From JAICYJ01 sp038212095 (GTDB taxonomy: Bacteria; Actinomycetota; Thermoleophilia; Gaiellales; JAICJC01), in NCBI GenBank assembly GCA_038212095.1, contig JBBQUW010000004.1:1-64000 (forward strand): 64,000 bases of DNA. The letters run 5' to 3'. Of the stretch, positions 1-9,200 are shown one piece after another (the stretch's first letter is position 1; every line of letters starts with the position of its first letter). The notes under the pieces are model-generated. The model saw nothing but the letters and a program-made list of their open reading frames with translations, was not told where the DNA came from and did not search any database. Position numbers and translations under genes: made by a program.

Positions 1-240
1 CAGCAGCCCCTCGCCGGTCACGCCCGTGTGCAGCTGCCGCCACTCTTGGTACCACCTGATGCCCCGGTGCAACGGAATCTAGACGGGCCGGCCCGCCAGA
101 GGCCCACGGCGTCTGAGTTTGGTGCTGATGCCCTGGCTGACCTTGCGGCTGGGGTCTGGGTTGATGTTCCAGGCGGGGGAGCGTTCGGGAAGGTTCCTCG
201 ACGTGCGGGGGTGTTCGCTGCCGGCCGCCCCAGCGACTCG

Positions 241-440
241 GGCGACTGTTCGGCGACTGTTGAAAGCGCCGCAAACTGCAACTTGGCACGACTTCAGTCA
301 AGACGACATGCAGACGTGCGGACGCGAACAGCGACTCGGACTTCCGCTCAACCATACGCCCTGGCAGCTAGCTCAGCGGCGGGGGTGGGATTCGAACCCA
401 CGAACGAGCCTTCAGCCCGTTGCCGGTTTTCAAGACCGGT
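241..440. repeat. Left copy of ~200 bp direct repeat (att-like)
   Basis: This segment is colinear with 15121-15318, with only scattered mismatches and 1-2 nt indels. It includes the 3' part of a tRNA-Ser gene and about 135 bp of sequence downstream of the tRNA. The last 21 nt (420-440) are identical to 15298-15318 and cover the anticodon stem-loop. Similarity stops abruptly at 440, inside the tRNA. Integrases commonly recombine in the anticodon or T-loop region of tRNA genes, so the pair is best read as attL/attR of an integrated element, though an old duplication is possible. Confidence 0.75.
377..440 (-). pseudogene. tRNA-Ser 3' fragment (truncated at the anticodon arm)
   Basis: Read on the minus strand, this fragment has the anticodon arm with loop CTTGAAAA (UGA anticodon), a long variable arm, the T arm (GTGGG/CCCAC) and the 3' acceptor strand CCCCGCC. 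The 5' acceptor strand and D arm are missing because the sequence beyond 440 is unrelated. It cannot form a tRNA. It matches the 3' half of the intact tRNA-Ser at 15255-15344 apart from variable-arm changes, which fits a displaced tRNA end left by integration. Confidence 0.8.
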
Positions 441-447
441 TCTCTAT

Positions 448-490
448 TCAGAGATCAGTCTGCGCTGGTCTTCGGACCGGTGATCTCTGA
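448..490. other. Perfect 10-bp inverted repeat beside the tRNA breakpoint
   Basis: The arms TCAGAGATCA (448-457) and TGATCTCTGA (481-490) are exact reverse complements. The 23-nt loop contains a small GGTC-TTCG-GACC hairpin (467-478). The structure starts 8 nt from the point where tRNA-Ser similarity ends. It could be an integrase or excisionase arm site or a terminator. No T-tract follows, so a plain intrinsic terminator is less likely. Confidence 0.5.
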
Positions 491-772
491 TCGGAGATGG
501 CTGCGGCGGCCTTGGGAGTTCGGTCGAAGTACTCGGTAGATGCCGGCAGCTATCGCCGGCATTAGAGACGTCATTTCGAATCAGATACCGTGACAGGATT
601 CTCTACGATCGTCGGTGCGCCACGGCGAGCGGCGGCTCTGCGAACGGGGCCAGGGAGCGAAAGATCCAGGCACTGCCGCCCGCGCCTGCCGCCCGGCCAA
701 ACAGCCACCACGCTGGGGCCCTGGGCGCGTAGTTTCGTTCCAAACGAGCATATACCAGGGTATCCTGGGAAT

Positions 773-3281
773 GTGAACGACCTGCTCCTCGAGTTGATCG
801 TCACGGTCGAGGGGCGTGAGCATCGGTTTGGTGATCAACGGCTCGTGCGGCTTGGCCGTGATCCAGATAGCGACGTGGTCGTCGATGCGGCTTCCGTGTC
901 ACGGCATCACGCCACGCTGGAACGCAGTGCGGACGGGTGGCTTTTCCGGGACGCTGGTTCTAGTTTCGGCAGTTTTCGAAACGGTGGCGAGGTACCGAAG
1001 TTCCTGGTCCGACCCGGCGAGTATCTAACCCTGTCGTTGGGAGGGACTGACGGGGGCGCCGACGTGGAGGTGCATGTTGCGACGGCGCCCAAGACGTCCA
1101 CACTCCCGCTGGCCAGCCTCGGGCGCCTATCCGCCGTTCATCGGATCGCCGGCCGTACGACGCTGACCATCGGGCGCGACCCCGACGCCGACATCGTCGT
1201 CGAGGGCGACCTGTCGGCCTCCCGTCGCCATGCTGAGATCAGATCCAGCATCGTCGAGGGCGACCTGTCGGCCTCCCGTCGCCATGCTGAGATCAGATCC
1301 AGCGGCGGTGGATGGGAACTCGCTGACCTCCACAGCCACAACGGCACCTTCCTGAACGGTGTCCGGATACACGGGTCCGCTCCGCTCTCAGACGGCGATC
1401 TGATTGCCGTCGGGGCGGCGATCTACCGTTTCGCTGACGGGCAAGTCGAGCAGTACGAGGCGCGGGGCGAGGCCTGGCTTCTCGCCGTCGATCTGTGCAG
1501 TGAGCTGTCAAACGGCCGTCGGATCTTGGATGGTGTCAGCTTTCCGCTCGCGCCCACCAGCTTGATGGCGGTGGTCGGCCCGTCGGGAGCGGGGAAGACG
1601 ACGCTCCTGGGTGCGGTGACCGGCTTTCGTCCGCCAAGCTCGGGAAGCCTGATCTACGGAGGACGAGACCTGTACGCAGCTCACGACGAGCTGCGCAGCC
1701 GCATCGGATACGTCCCGCAAGACGACGTTCTGCATCCTGCTCTCACCGTACGAGCCGCGCTCCAGTTTGCCGCCCGGCTTCGCTTTCCTCCGGACGTCGA
1801 CCGCCGAACCCGAGACGCCCGTGTGGATGAAGTGCTAGCGGAATTAAATCTGACGGAACGCGCGCGCGTACGCATCGACCGTCTGTCCGGCGGCCAGCGC
1901 AAGCGCGTAAGCGTGGCGTTGGAACTGTTGACCAAGCCGGAGCTGCTGTTTCTAGATGAACCCACCTCCGGTCTTGACCCGGGCAACGAGGAGCAGGTGA
2001 TGGGGCTGCTTCGGGAACTGGCGGACGGAGGCCGCACCGTGATCGTCGTCACCCACAGCGTGCAGAGCCTTGAACTCTGTGACCGGCTGCTATTCCTCGC
2101 AGCCGGCGGTACCACCGCCTACTTCGGGACCCCGTCTGAAGCACTCGCCTACTTCGCACGGAGCCAAGCCGTGGAGCGGTTCTCCCAGGTGTTCCGGATG
2201 CTCGATGAGCAGCGCGACCGCGACTGGCGTGGCGAATACGCGGCCACCGACGAACACGCCGCATATGTGGAAAAGCCGCTCGCGCGCGCCGAGTTCGAGG
2301 CGGGTTTGGCGGTCGTCCCGCGACGATCAGCCCCGGCGGCTCAGAGCTGGCTGCGTCAAGCTCGTGGTATTAACGCACCGGTACGCCGCCGTGCTTACAG
2401 CAGACCGCCGCAACCTGGCGATTCTAGCGATCCAAGCGCCCCTGTTCGGGTTGCTCTACATCGGCCTTATCGGACCGCACAGATTCTCCACCTCTTACGG
2501 CCAGGAAGCGACGATGCTGATCTGGCTGCTGGTGGTCGGGGCGACGTGGTTGGGAACGTCGAACGCAGTCCGCGAAATCGTGAAGGAGTATCCCGTGTTC
2601 CGGCGGGAGCGGTCGGTCGGTCTCTCTTCCTCGGCGTACGTCGCGTCGAAAGTGCTCGTGCTCGGCCCGCTCACCGTCGTTCAGACCGTTGTCATGGTGT
2701 TGATCGCGATGTCCCAGCAGCAGCTGCCCGCGGTCGATCCGACTGGAACGCTCGCGATAGCGGCCGGGGGCTCGTATTTCGCCAATCCGATGGTCGAGCT
2801 CTGCGTCGACGTCGCTTTGGCGGGGTTCGCCGCAATGACGCTCGGGCTGGCAGTGTCGGCCGTCGTGAAGAGCTCCGACCGAGCCCTCGTGTTGTTGCCG
2901 CTGCTGCTGATCACGCAGGTGATCGCCTCGGTGCCGTTCTTCGAGCCAGGCTCGTTCATCAATACGCTGGGCGACATCTCGAGCGCTCAATGGGGAACTG
3001 CTGCCTCAGCCTCGACGACCAGCCTAAACGACGTCAGGGCGGTCGATCTGGCAGGGACACAAGCTGGGCGCGAGGCGCTGTTCTCGCACGCTCCCGCCCG
3101 CAGTCAGACCGCCCGCAGCGTCGCGCAGTCTGCGGCGAACGGTCGCGACCGGTGGCGGCATCGCCGCAGTGCGTGGTTGACCTCCATTGCAATCGAACTA
3201 GCCCTGTCTCTCTTTTCCGTTGCCGCGGCGATCATCGCTCTGCGTCGCCGCGACCGGGTGCCGCAGATGAGGCCGGCGTGA
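773..3281 (+). pseudogene. FHA-FHA-ABC ATPase-permease exporter (Rv1747-like), frameshifted
   Basis: An ABCG-type half transporter fused to phosphothreonine-binding FHA domains, like mycobacterial Rv1747. From the GTG at 773: FHA1 (GRD near residue 28, RHH near 44), FHA2 (GRD near 134, NGTFLNG near 190), and ABC ATPase with Walker A GPSGAGKTT near 269, signature LSGGQ near 370, LFLDEPT near 392 and H-loop VVTHS. The permease (about six membrane segments) continues in another frame after position 2360, where one extra G, or a loss of 2 nt, breaks the ORF. The pre-shift frame stays open with meaningless sequence. Restored length is about 835 residues, close to Rv1747. FHA2 also carries an 18-residue tandem duplication. 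The kinase gene overlaps the end by 4 nt, so it probably phosphorylates this protein. The break is either decay or sequence error. Confidence 0.8.
1197..1303 (+). repeat. 54-bp in-frame tandem duplication inside FHA2
   Basis: Positions 1197-1249 recur exactly at 1251-1303 (period 54). The duplication repeats 18 residues covering the SASRRHAEI strand-loop that carries the conserved Ser and His of the phosphopeptide-binding site. It inserts a second core strand into FHA2, which would be expected to disturb the fold. Exact identity at the DNA level means it is recent or an assembly artefact. Confidence 0.9.
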
Positions 3282-4672
3282 GTGGCGCGGATCGCAAGGT
3301 GGGGCGGTTTCGGATCCTCCACGAGTTGGGTCGTGGCGGCATGGCCACGGTCTATCTCGCCGAGCAGACCGACCTGGGGCGGCGTGTCGCTCTGAAGGAG
3401 CTGTCGAGCTTCCACGCGCGCGACGAGTCGCTGGCCGCTCGCTTCCTACGCGAAGCGCAGCTTTCGGGTTCGTTGTCTCACCCCAACATTGTGACCGTCC
3501 ACGAGTACCTGGTCAGCGACGGAGTGCCCTACATCGCGATGGAATATTGTCAGCGCGGATCACTCCGAAGCTCGATCGGCCAGCTCACGCTGGCGCAATC
3601 TGCCGGCGTGCTTGAGGGGGTGCTGGCCGGCCTCGCCCTTGCCGAATCTCGCGGCATCGTGCACCGAGATCTCAAGCCGGAGAATCTGATGGTGACCACC
3701 GAGGGCGGCGTCAAGATCGCCGACTTCGGGATAGCGAAAGCGCTGGACAGCGCTGTCACGGCGAACCTCACCATGACCGGCAGCACCGTCGGCACGCCTC
3801 ACTACATGGCGCCCGAGCAGGCGATGGCCGCCGAGGTCAGCGCAGCCACCGACCTGTACTCGGTCGGGATAATCGCGTTCGAGCTGCTTACTGGCCGAGT
3901 TCCCTACGCCGACACCAACACGCCGATGGCCGTGCTTTTGAGGCAGGTGAACGAGAAGATCCCGTCGATTCACTCGATCAATCCCGACCTCGATCCGGCA
4001 CTCGCCGAGTGGGTCGATGGGATGGTGGCCAAACGTCCGGAGGATCGGCCGGAGAACGCAGCTCTGGCTTGGGAAAGCTTGGAGGACGCGGTGCTTTCGC
4101 TGCTCGGCCCTCGATGGCGACGGCAGGCTCGGCTTCTCAAGAACCGCGACGAGTTGACAACGGCAAAGCCGCTCACCCCCGCGCCGTTTGCCTCCCTTGG
4201 CCAGCACACGATCGACGTGCCAGCACCGGCTTGGGGAATCCCCGCATCGGCGCCCGAGATGCACCCCATGGCGGGCACCGTCCCAAAAAGTGTCGATACG
4301 CTGCCGCCGGACGGTGTCGCCCAGATCTCAAGGGAGACCCAAGCACCGGCGCCTGATCGACGATTCGCGAATCCAGCACCCGATCCACCGGCACGACGGG
4401 AACCCGTCGTGCCGGTGCCGCCTGCCGGTCGGAGACCCCACGCGAACGTAGACATGCCTGTGAGGCAGGGAGCAGCCGTAGGTGCAGACGCATCGCAACG
4501 CGGCGATCGGTCGCTCACGCGTTGGGTGGTGCTCGCCGTTGTCATGTTGGTGGTGGGCCTGGTCGCTGCAGTTGTGGCGATATTTGCGGTCCACAACTCG
4601 CCCGCGCGCGCGCTCAGGCTCTGGCACGCCCCCTACGAACTCGGTAAGGGTCACTCCCGGCACGGCGGTTGA
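3278..4672 (+). CDS. Ser/Thr protein kinase with one membrane helix (PknD-like)
   Basis: The GTG start overlaps the exporter stop (GTGA). The Hanks-type kinase domain spans about residues 8-275: glycine loop GRGGMATVY near 18, catalytic Lys in VALKEL near 40, HRDLKPEN near 129, DFG near 149 and APEQ near 178. A Pro/Ala-rich linker leads to one transmembrane helix (about 416-438), so the kinase is cytoplasmic. Right after the helix the frame runs into a CG repeat and then 28 unrelated residues before the stop at 4672. The intended extracellular domain is the beta-propeller in the next frame (4614-5582), as in M. tuberculosis PknD. As written, the product is a kinase without its sensor. FHA domains next door are plausible substrates or ligands. 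Confidence 0.88.
   Translation: MSGADRKVGRFRILHELGRGGMATVYLAEQTDLGRRVALKELSSFHARDESLAARFLREAQLSGSLSHPNIVTVHEYLVSDGVPYIAMEYCQRGSLRSSIGQLTLAQSAGVLEGVLAGLALAESRGIVHRDLKPENLMVTTEGGVKIADFGIAKALDSAVTANLTMTGSTVGTPHYMAPEQAMAAEVSAATDLYSVGIIAFELLTGRVPYADTNTPMAVLLRQVNEKIPSIHSINPDLDPALAEWVDGMVAKRPEDRPENAALAWESLEDAVLSLLGPRWRRQARLLKNRDELTTAKPLTPAPFASLGQHTIDVPAPAWGIPASAPEMHPMAGTVPKSVDTLPPDGVAQISRETQAPAPDRRFANPAPDPPARREPVVPVPPAGRRPHANVDMPVRQGAAVGADASQRGDRSLTRWVVLAVVMLVVGLVAAVVAIFAVHNSPARALRLWHAPYELGKGHSRHGG
4603..4613 (+). repeat. CG dinucleotide run at the kinase/propeller frame break
   Basis: Five and a half CG units lie just after the kinase transmembrane helix. The coding frame is the kinase frame before the run and the propeller frame after it. 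Gain of exactly one CG unit (2 nt) would restore a single kinase-TM-propeller ORF. Dinucleotide runs are prone to slippage in vivo and to sequencing error. Confidence 0.75.
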
Positions 4673-5582
4673 TATCGGCACCCGGCGAGTTGTTCTCGTC
4701 GGCGATACCGGCGGCGCTTGGCTGATGTCACGGGGTGTAGGCGTTCAGCCGGGCACAGCCGCGTTGGTCGATATGACCGGGCATCCCGGGGCATCGATTC
4801 CGCTTGGCGGGATTCCCGCCGGTATCGGAGGCGATTCGTCAAACGGGTGGATTCTGGAGGTTCCCAACTACCACAACACAGCCGTGTTCCTCGAATGGAC
4901 CGCCGCCGGGCAGGCGGTCCACCGAATAGCCAGTTTCACAGGAAGCCTTCCCTGTCTGACCGACGCAAACGTCAGTTGCAACCCGTTGCCCCTCGATGGC
5001 ATCGTCTGGACGCCGGTCGGCGACACGATCTACGCCGTTCTCAAGTCTGGTGCCCCGAAGCCGTTTGCTATCCACACGGGTAGCCAGATCTGGGACATGA
5101 CGTCCGCAGGTGGGGCGATTTGGGTCATCAGTGGGAAGTCAATCGTAAAAATCAACCCCGCGACCCGAACCTCAGAAGTGATTCTGGGAGCCGACACGTT
5201 CCCGGGTGGACTCCAGCCCAATCATCTTGCGAGCAGTGGTTCTCGAATATGGATCTCGGCGACTACCGGCAGGGGTACGAGTGGCACTGGCGCGCGGCTT
5301 GTCTCGTTCGATATGAGTGACCCGAAAGGCAGTCTGACCGTAATCAACTACCCCCACGCCGGTTCGATCGCGGGTGATGGCGGCAGGCTCTGGGTGGAAA
5401 CGTTCACCGATCACGATGAGCTGGTGGCGCTGGATGGTGCAACCGGCCGGGCGATCGGTCAACCCCTTCGCCTCCCCGACGACATAGCTTGGATCGTGCC
5501 CATTCCCGGCGGTTTGTTGGTGAGCACGTTCCAAGACGCCACCGGGAAGCGAACAATAATTCCGTTAGCCGTCTCTCGATGA
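4614..5582 (+). pseudogene. Detached extracellular beta-propeller domain of the upstream kinase
   Basis: About 320 residues beginning in a flexible SGSGTPPTNS linker, followed by repeated strands such as IWVISGKSIVKINPAT, RIWISATTGR and RLWVETFTDHDELVALDGAT, typical of NHL/YVTN-type propellers. There is no start codon with a ribosome site and no signal peptide at its beginning, so it is unlikely to be an independent gene. It reads as the sensor domain of the kinase, separated by the 2-nt frame problem at the CG run. The ligand is unknown. The stop TGA is at 5580-5582. Confidence 0.75.
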
Positions 5583-6278
5583 CCGCCGGATGCGTGCGCG
5601 AGCGGGACGGGTTCCGACCTGACAGGGCGCCGGGGAACTGACCGCCCACTCCGAGGGTCATCGCCGTCTGCGTCCCGGACTCACGAACATCGCCGGCGCT
5701 TGCACGCCACCCTCGCAATCCGCTTCGACCCGCCTCCGTACTCGTCGACAGGCCCGATAGGGAGGTCTTCGTTGATAGGGCGATTGATTGTGGTCGCCGG
5801 CATGCGGCCGGACTACCGCCTGACGAGTCGGCCCGTATCGAGGTGTCGGCGGCGTTTTTGGTGCTGGCTCGAACAGCGCTGGCTGCGGATCTGCTGCTGC
5901 GCCAAATACCCAGCGCTTTTACCGAACGGGCCGTCGATCTTAGCGCCGTTGTCGCGATCGGCCTTTTCGTCGGGCTATCCAGTTCCGCAAACCTGCTCTG
6001 CAACCGAAGAGCCATAACGCTTCGGCTCGCGCGCGCCATGCAGCCACTGCCCCGTACAGGTGGCCGGCGGCGAGATCGGAAGCGAGTGGTGTGGCATGCC
6101 ATTGCCGGACGCTAACCATCCCTGGCACCGCATGTTCGCTGCCCCGCGGCCGGTCGGCCGTCACTATCGGCCGGGCGTCCTAGTGGGATAGCGGTTCTTC
6201 GCTGATCCGGCGGTCGCTCTCGGGACGTCGGCAGACCAGTCGCACGGGTGACTGGGACGGGTTGTGGTGTGCCATTCG
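5583..6278. other. Intergenic, no confident gene
   Basis: About 700 bp between the convergent ends of the propeller and the giant secreted protein. Open frames on both strands are short. One plus-strand stretch near 5843-6000 encodes a hydrophobic, membrane-like sequence (AIGLFVGLSS) but has no ribosome site and drifts into Arg-rich sequence, so it is at most a gene remnant. No RNA gene or clear terminator was recognised. Confidence 0.6.
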
Positions 6279-9200
6279 CTAAGTCGCGGTGAATGTCTTG
6301 GTCGGCGCGTTCGTGCTTGTGTTGCCTGCCGCGTCTACCTGAGTCGCTACGGCGGTGTACTGACTGTTGCTGGTCAGATCGCCCGCGACGGTCGTGATCG
6401 ACCACGTGTACGACGGGGACGAGCCGCCAAACGTGTTGGTGGTGTACGTTCTTACGGGTGTACCTGTCGTCGCTGTGCCGGCGTAGATTTTAACCGTTAC
6501 CGTACCGCCATTCTCGTTGCTGGTGCCAGACACCTGATCCTTGTTGCCCGACTTTGCGACGTTTACGGCGCCTAGCGTAGACGCCGTTGTGTCGACCGTC
6601 CAGCTCACCGTTTGAGTTGTTGTTCCGTTGCCGAGTGCATCGAAGGCCTGAACCGAGAACGTGTGAGTGGTGCCGGTCTGTCCAGTCCCCGAAAGCGTGC
6701 CGGTTGTATATGGGCTCGTGCAGGGAGTGAGCGTTCCGTTGTCGACCTTGCACTTGAAGCTCGTGTAGGGGTTTTCGTTGAAGCTAAACGTGTTCGTCGT
6801 GGTGTTGGTAGGATTGGCGGGCTGACCAGTTAGCGCTGGGGCTGCTGTCTTGACCGTCCATGCAAAGGTATTGAGGGCAGTGTTGACGCCGTCGGAGTCG
6901 GTGGCGTAGGCGGTGATAGTGCGTGCGCCGTCGGCAAGGCCGGTAAAGATTTTGGGGCTGGTGCAGGTTGTGAGGGTGCCGCCGTCGATCATGCATTGGA
7001 AGATGTTGTAGGCGGGGTGGGTGAAGCTGGCGGTGGCGGTGGTGGTTGCGTAGGTGCCGCCGGGGGTGATTGTGCCGCCGGTGGTCGCCGCGGTGATGGT
7101 GGGTCCGGTGGTGTTGATCGTCCATGTGTACGTCTGGTCGGTGGTCGTGGAACCGTCGGTGCTTTTTGCGTGGACGGTGAAGGTGTGTGAGCCTGCGGCG
7201 AGCCCGCTGTAGCCCTTGGGAGTAGTGCAGCTGGCGAAGCTGGTGGCATCGAGCTTGCATTCGAAGCTGGTGTAGCCGGTGTCTGTGAAGGTGAAGGTGG
7301 GGTTCGTGTTGGCGCTGGTGGCTGCTGGTTTGCCGGTGATGGTGGGCGCGGCGCGGTTGATCGTCCAGGTGTAGGCCTGGTCTGTGGTTGCGCTGCCGTC
7401 CGCGTCTTTGGCGTGGACGGTGAATGTGTGGGAGCCGTCGCTGAGTCCGCTGAGCGCGGTGGGGCTGGTGCAGGCGGCAAAGCTGCCTGAGTCCAGCTTG
7501 CACTCGAAGCTGGTGTAGGAGCTCGTGAAGCTGAACGTGGGGCTCTGGTTGGCGCTCGGGTTTCCGGGAGTCGCGGTGAGGGTCGGGGCTGTCCCGTCGA
7601 TCGTCCAGGTGACGCTGGCTATGGCGGTGGCGGCGTTGGTGGAGTCAAGCGCCTTGACCTGGAAGGTGTGTGAGCCGTTTGCGAGGCTGGTGTAGCTCTT
7701 GGGGCTGGTGCAGGAGCTGAACGCTGCGCCGTCAAGCGAGCACTGGAAGGTCGTGTAGACGGTGTGCGTGAAGCCAAACGTCGGGGACGCGCTCGCGCTT
7801 GGCGTGGCGGGCTTGCTCGTGATCGTCGGCGCGGCGCTGTTTATCGTAAATGTGCGAGCGTTGCTGGTACCGGTATTTCCAGCGGCGTCTGCCTGCGTGG
7901 CCTGCGTGGTGTAGGTGCCATCGCTGAGTGAGCTCGTCGCCGGCGTCGACCAAGAAGCGCCGATTGCGGTTGTTGCGAGGGTTTGCACTGGTGTGCCGGT
8001 CGCGGTGGCACCGGAGTAGATCTTGACGGTGACCGTGCTCTGGTCGCCGCTAGTGGTGCCGGCCGCGCCGCTGAAGGTCGGCGTCGCGCTGGCGACCGTC
8101 GAGCCGGCGCTCGGCGCGGTCAGTGTGACGGCGGGCCCGGTGGTGTCCACGGTGAAGGTGCTCGTCGCAGAGCCGGTGTTACCGGCGTTGTCCGATTGGA
8201 GCACTTGGGCGGTATAACTTCCGTCGGGAGTGAGCGGCGTGGTGGGGGTGACTGACCATGCACTGCCAGACGCGGTCGTTGCGAGGGTCTGGACCGGGGT
8301 GCCGGTCGCCGTTGCGCCGGCGAAAATCTTGACCGTTATGGTGGCGACGTCGCCGGTTGCGGTTCCGGCGGTGCCGGAGAAGTTGGGGCTGCTGATGTTG
8401 GTGAAGCTGCCGTTGGCGGGCGCGGTCAGCGTCACGCTCGGCGCGACGGTGTCGACGGTGTCGACGGTGAAGGCGTTGGCCGAGCTATTGGCGGTGTTTC
8501 CGGCGGTGTCGGCCTGGCTGGCCTGGGCGGTGTAGGTGCCCAGCCCAAGCGTCACGGCGGTGGTCGTCCAGGCGGCGCCTGAGCGGGTCGCCGTGAGCGT
8601 CTGAGCGATGCTGCCGCCGGTGCCGGTGCCGTTGTAGATCTTGACGGTGACGGTGGTCGAGTCTCCGGTGGCGTTACCTGCCGCGCCGCTGAGTGTCGGC
8701 GTCGTGGTCGCGACGTAGCTGCCGTTCGCCGGGGCAGTGAGCGTGACGAGCGGCGCAGTCGTATCCACGGTGAACGTGTTGGCGCCGCTGGTGGCGGTGT
8801 TCGCGGCAGTGTCTGACTGGCTGGCTTGGGTGGTGTAGGTGCCCTCAGCCAGGGCAGTGGTTGGCGCGACCGACCAGGATCCGGCGCTGGCGGTGGCGGT
8901 CAGCGTCTGCAGGAGCGTGCCGCCGGTGCCGGTGCCGGTGTAGATCTTGACGGTGATCGCTGACTGGTCCCCGGTGGCGGTTCCGGCCGCGCCGCTGAAG
9001 GTGGGCTTGTTGTTATTGGTGGAGGAGCCGTTGGCGGGCGCGGTCAGCGTCACGGTCGGTGCGATGCGATCGATGGTGAAGCTGGTGGTCGGCAGGCTGA
9101 AGGTGTTTCCCGCGTTGTCGGTGATCGTGCCCGTAGCCGTGTATGTCCCGTCCGTCGGGAAGCTGGCCGCGCTGAACGCGTATGTCCACGAGGTGCCGCT

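Noticed and set aside
590..4672. One continuous 1360-codon frame covering FHA, ABC ATPase and kinase
   Set aside because: Between about 2360 and 3278 the frame encodes Arg/Ala-rich nonsense while the permease is intact in another frame. A natural ABC-kinase fusion is therefore not supported.
5700..6115. Plus-strand open frames with a hydrophobic stretch
   Set aside because: No ribosome site, no family motif, and the ends are Arg-rich shadow sequence.
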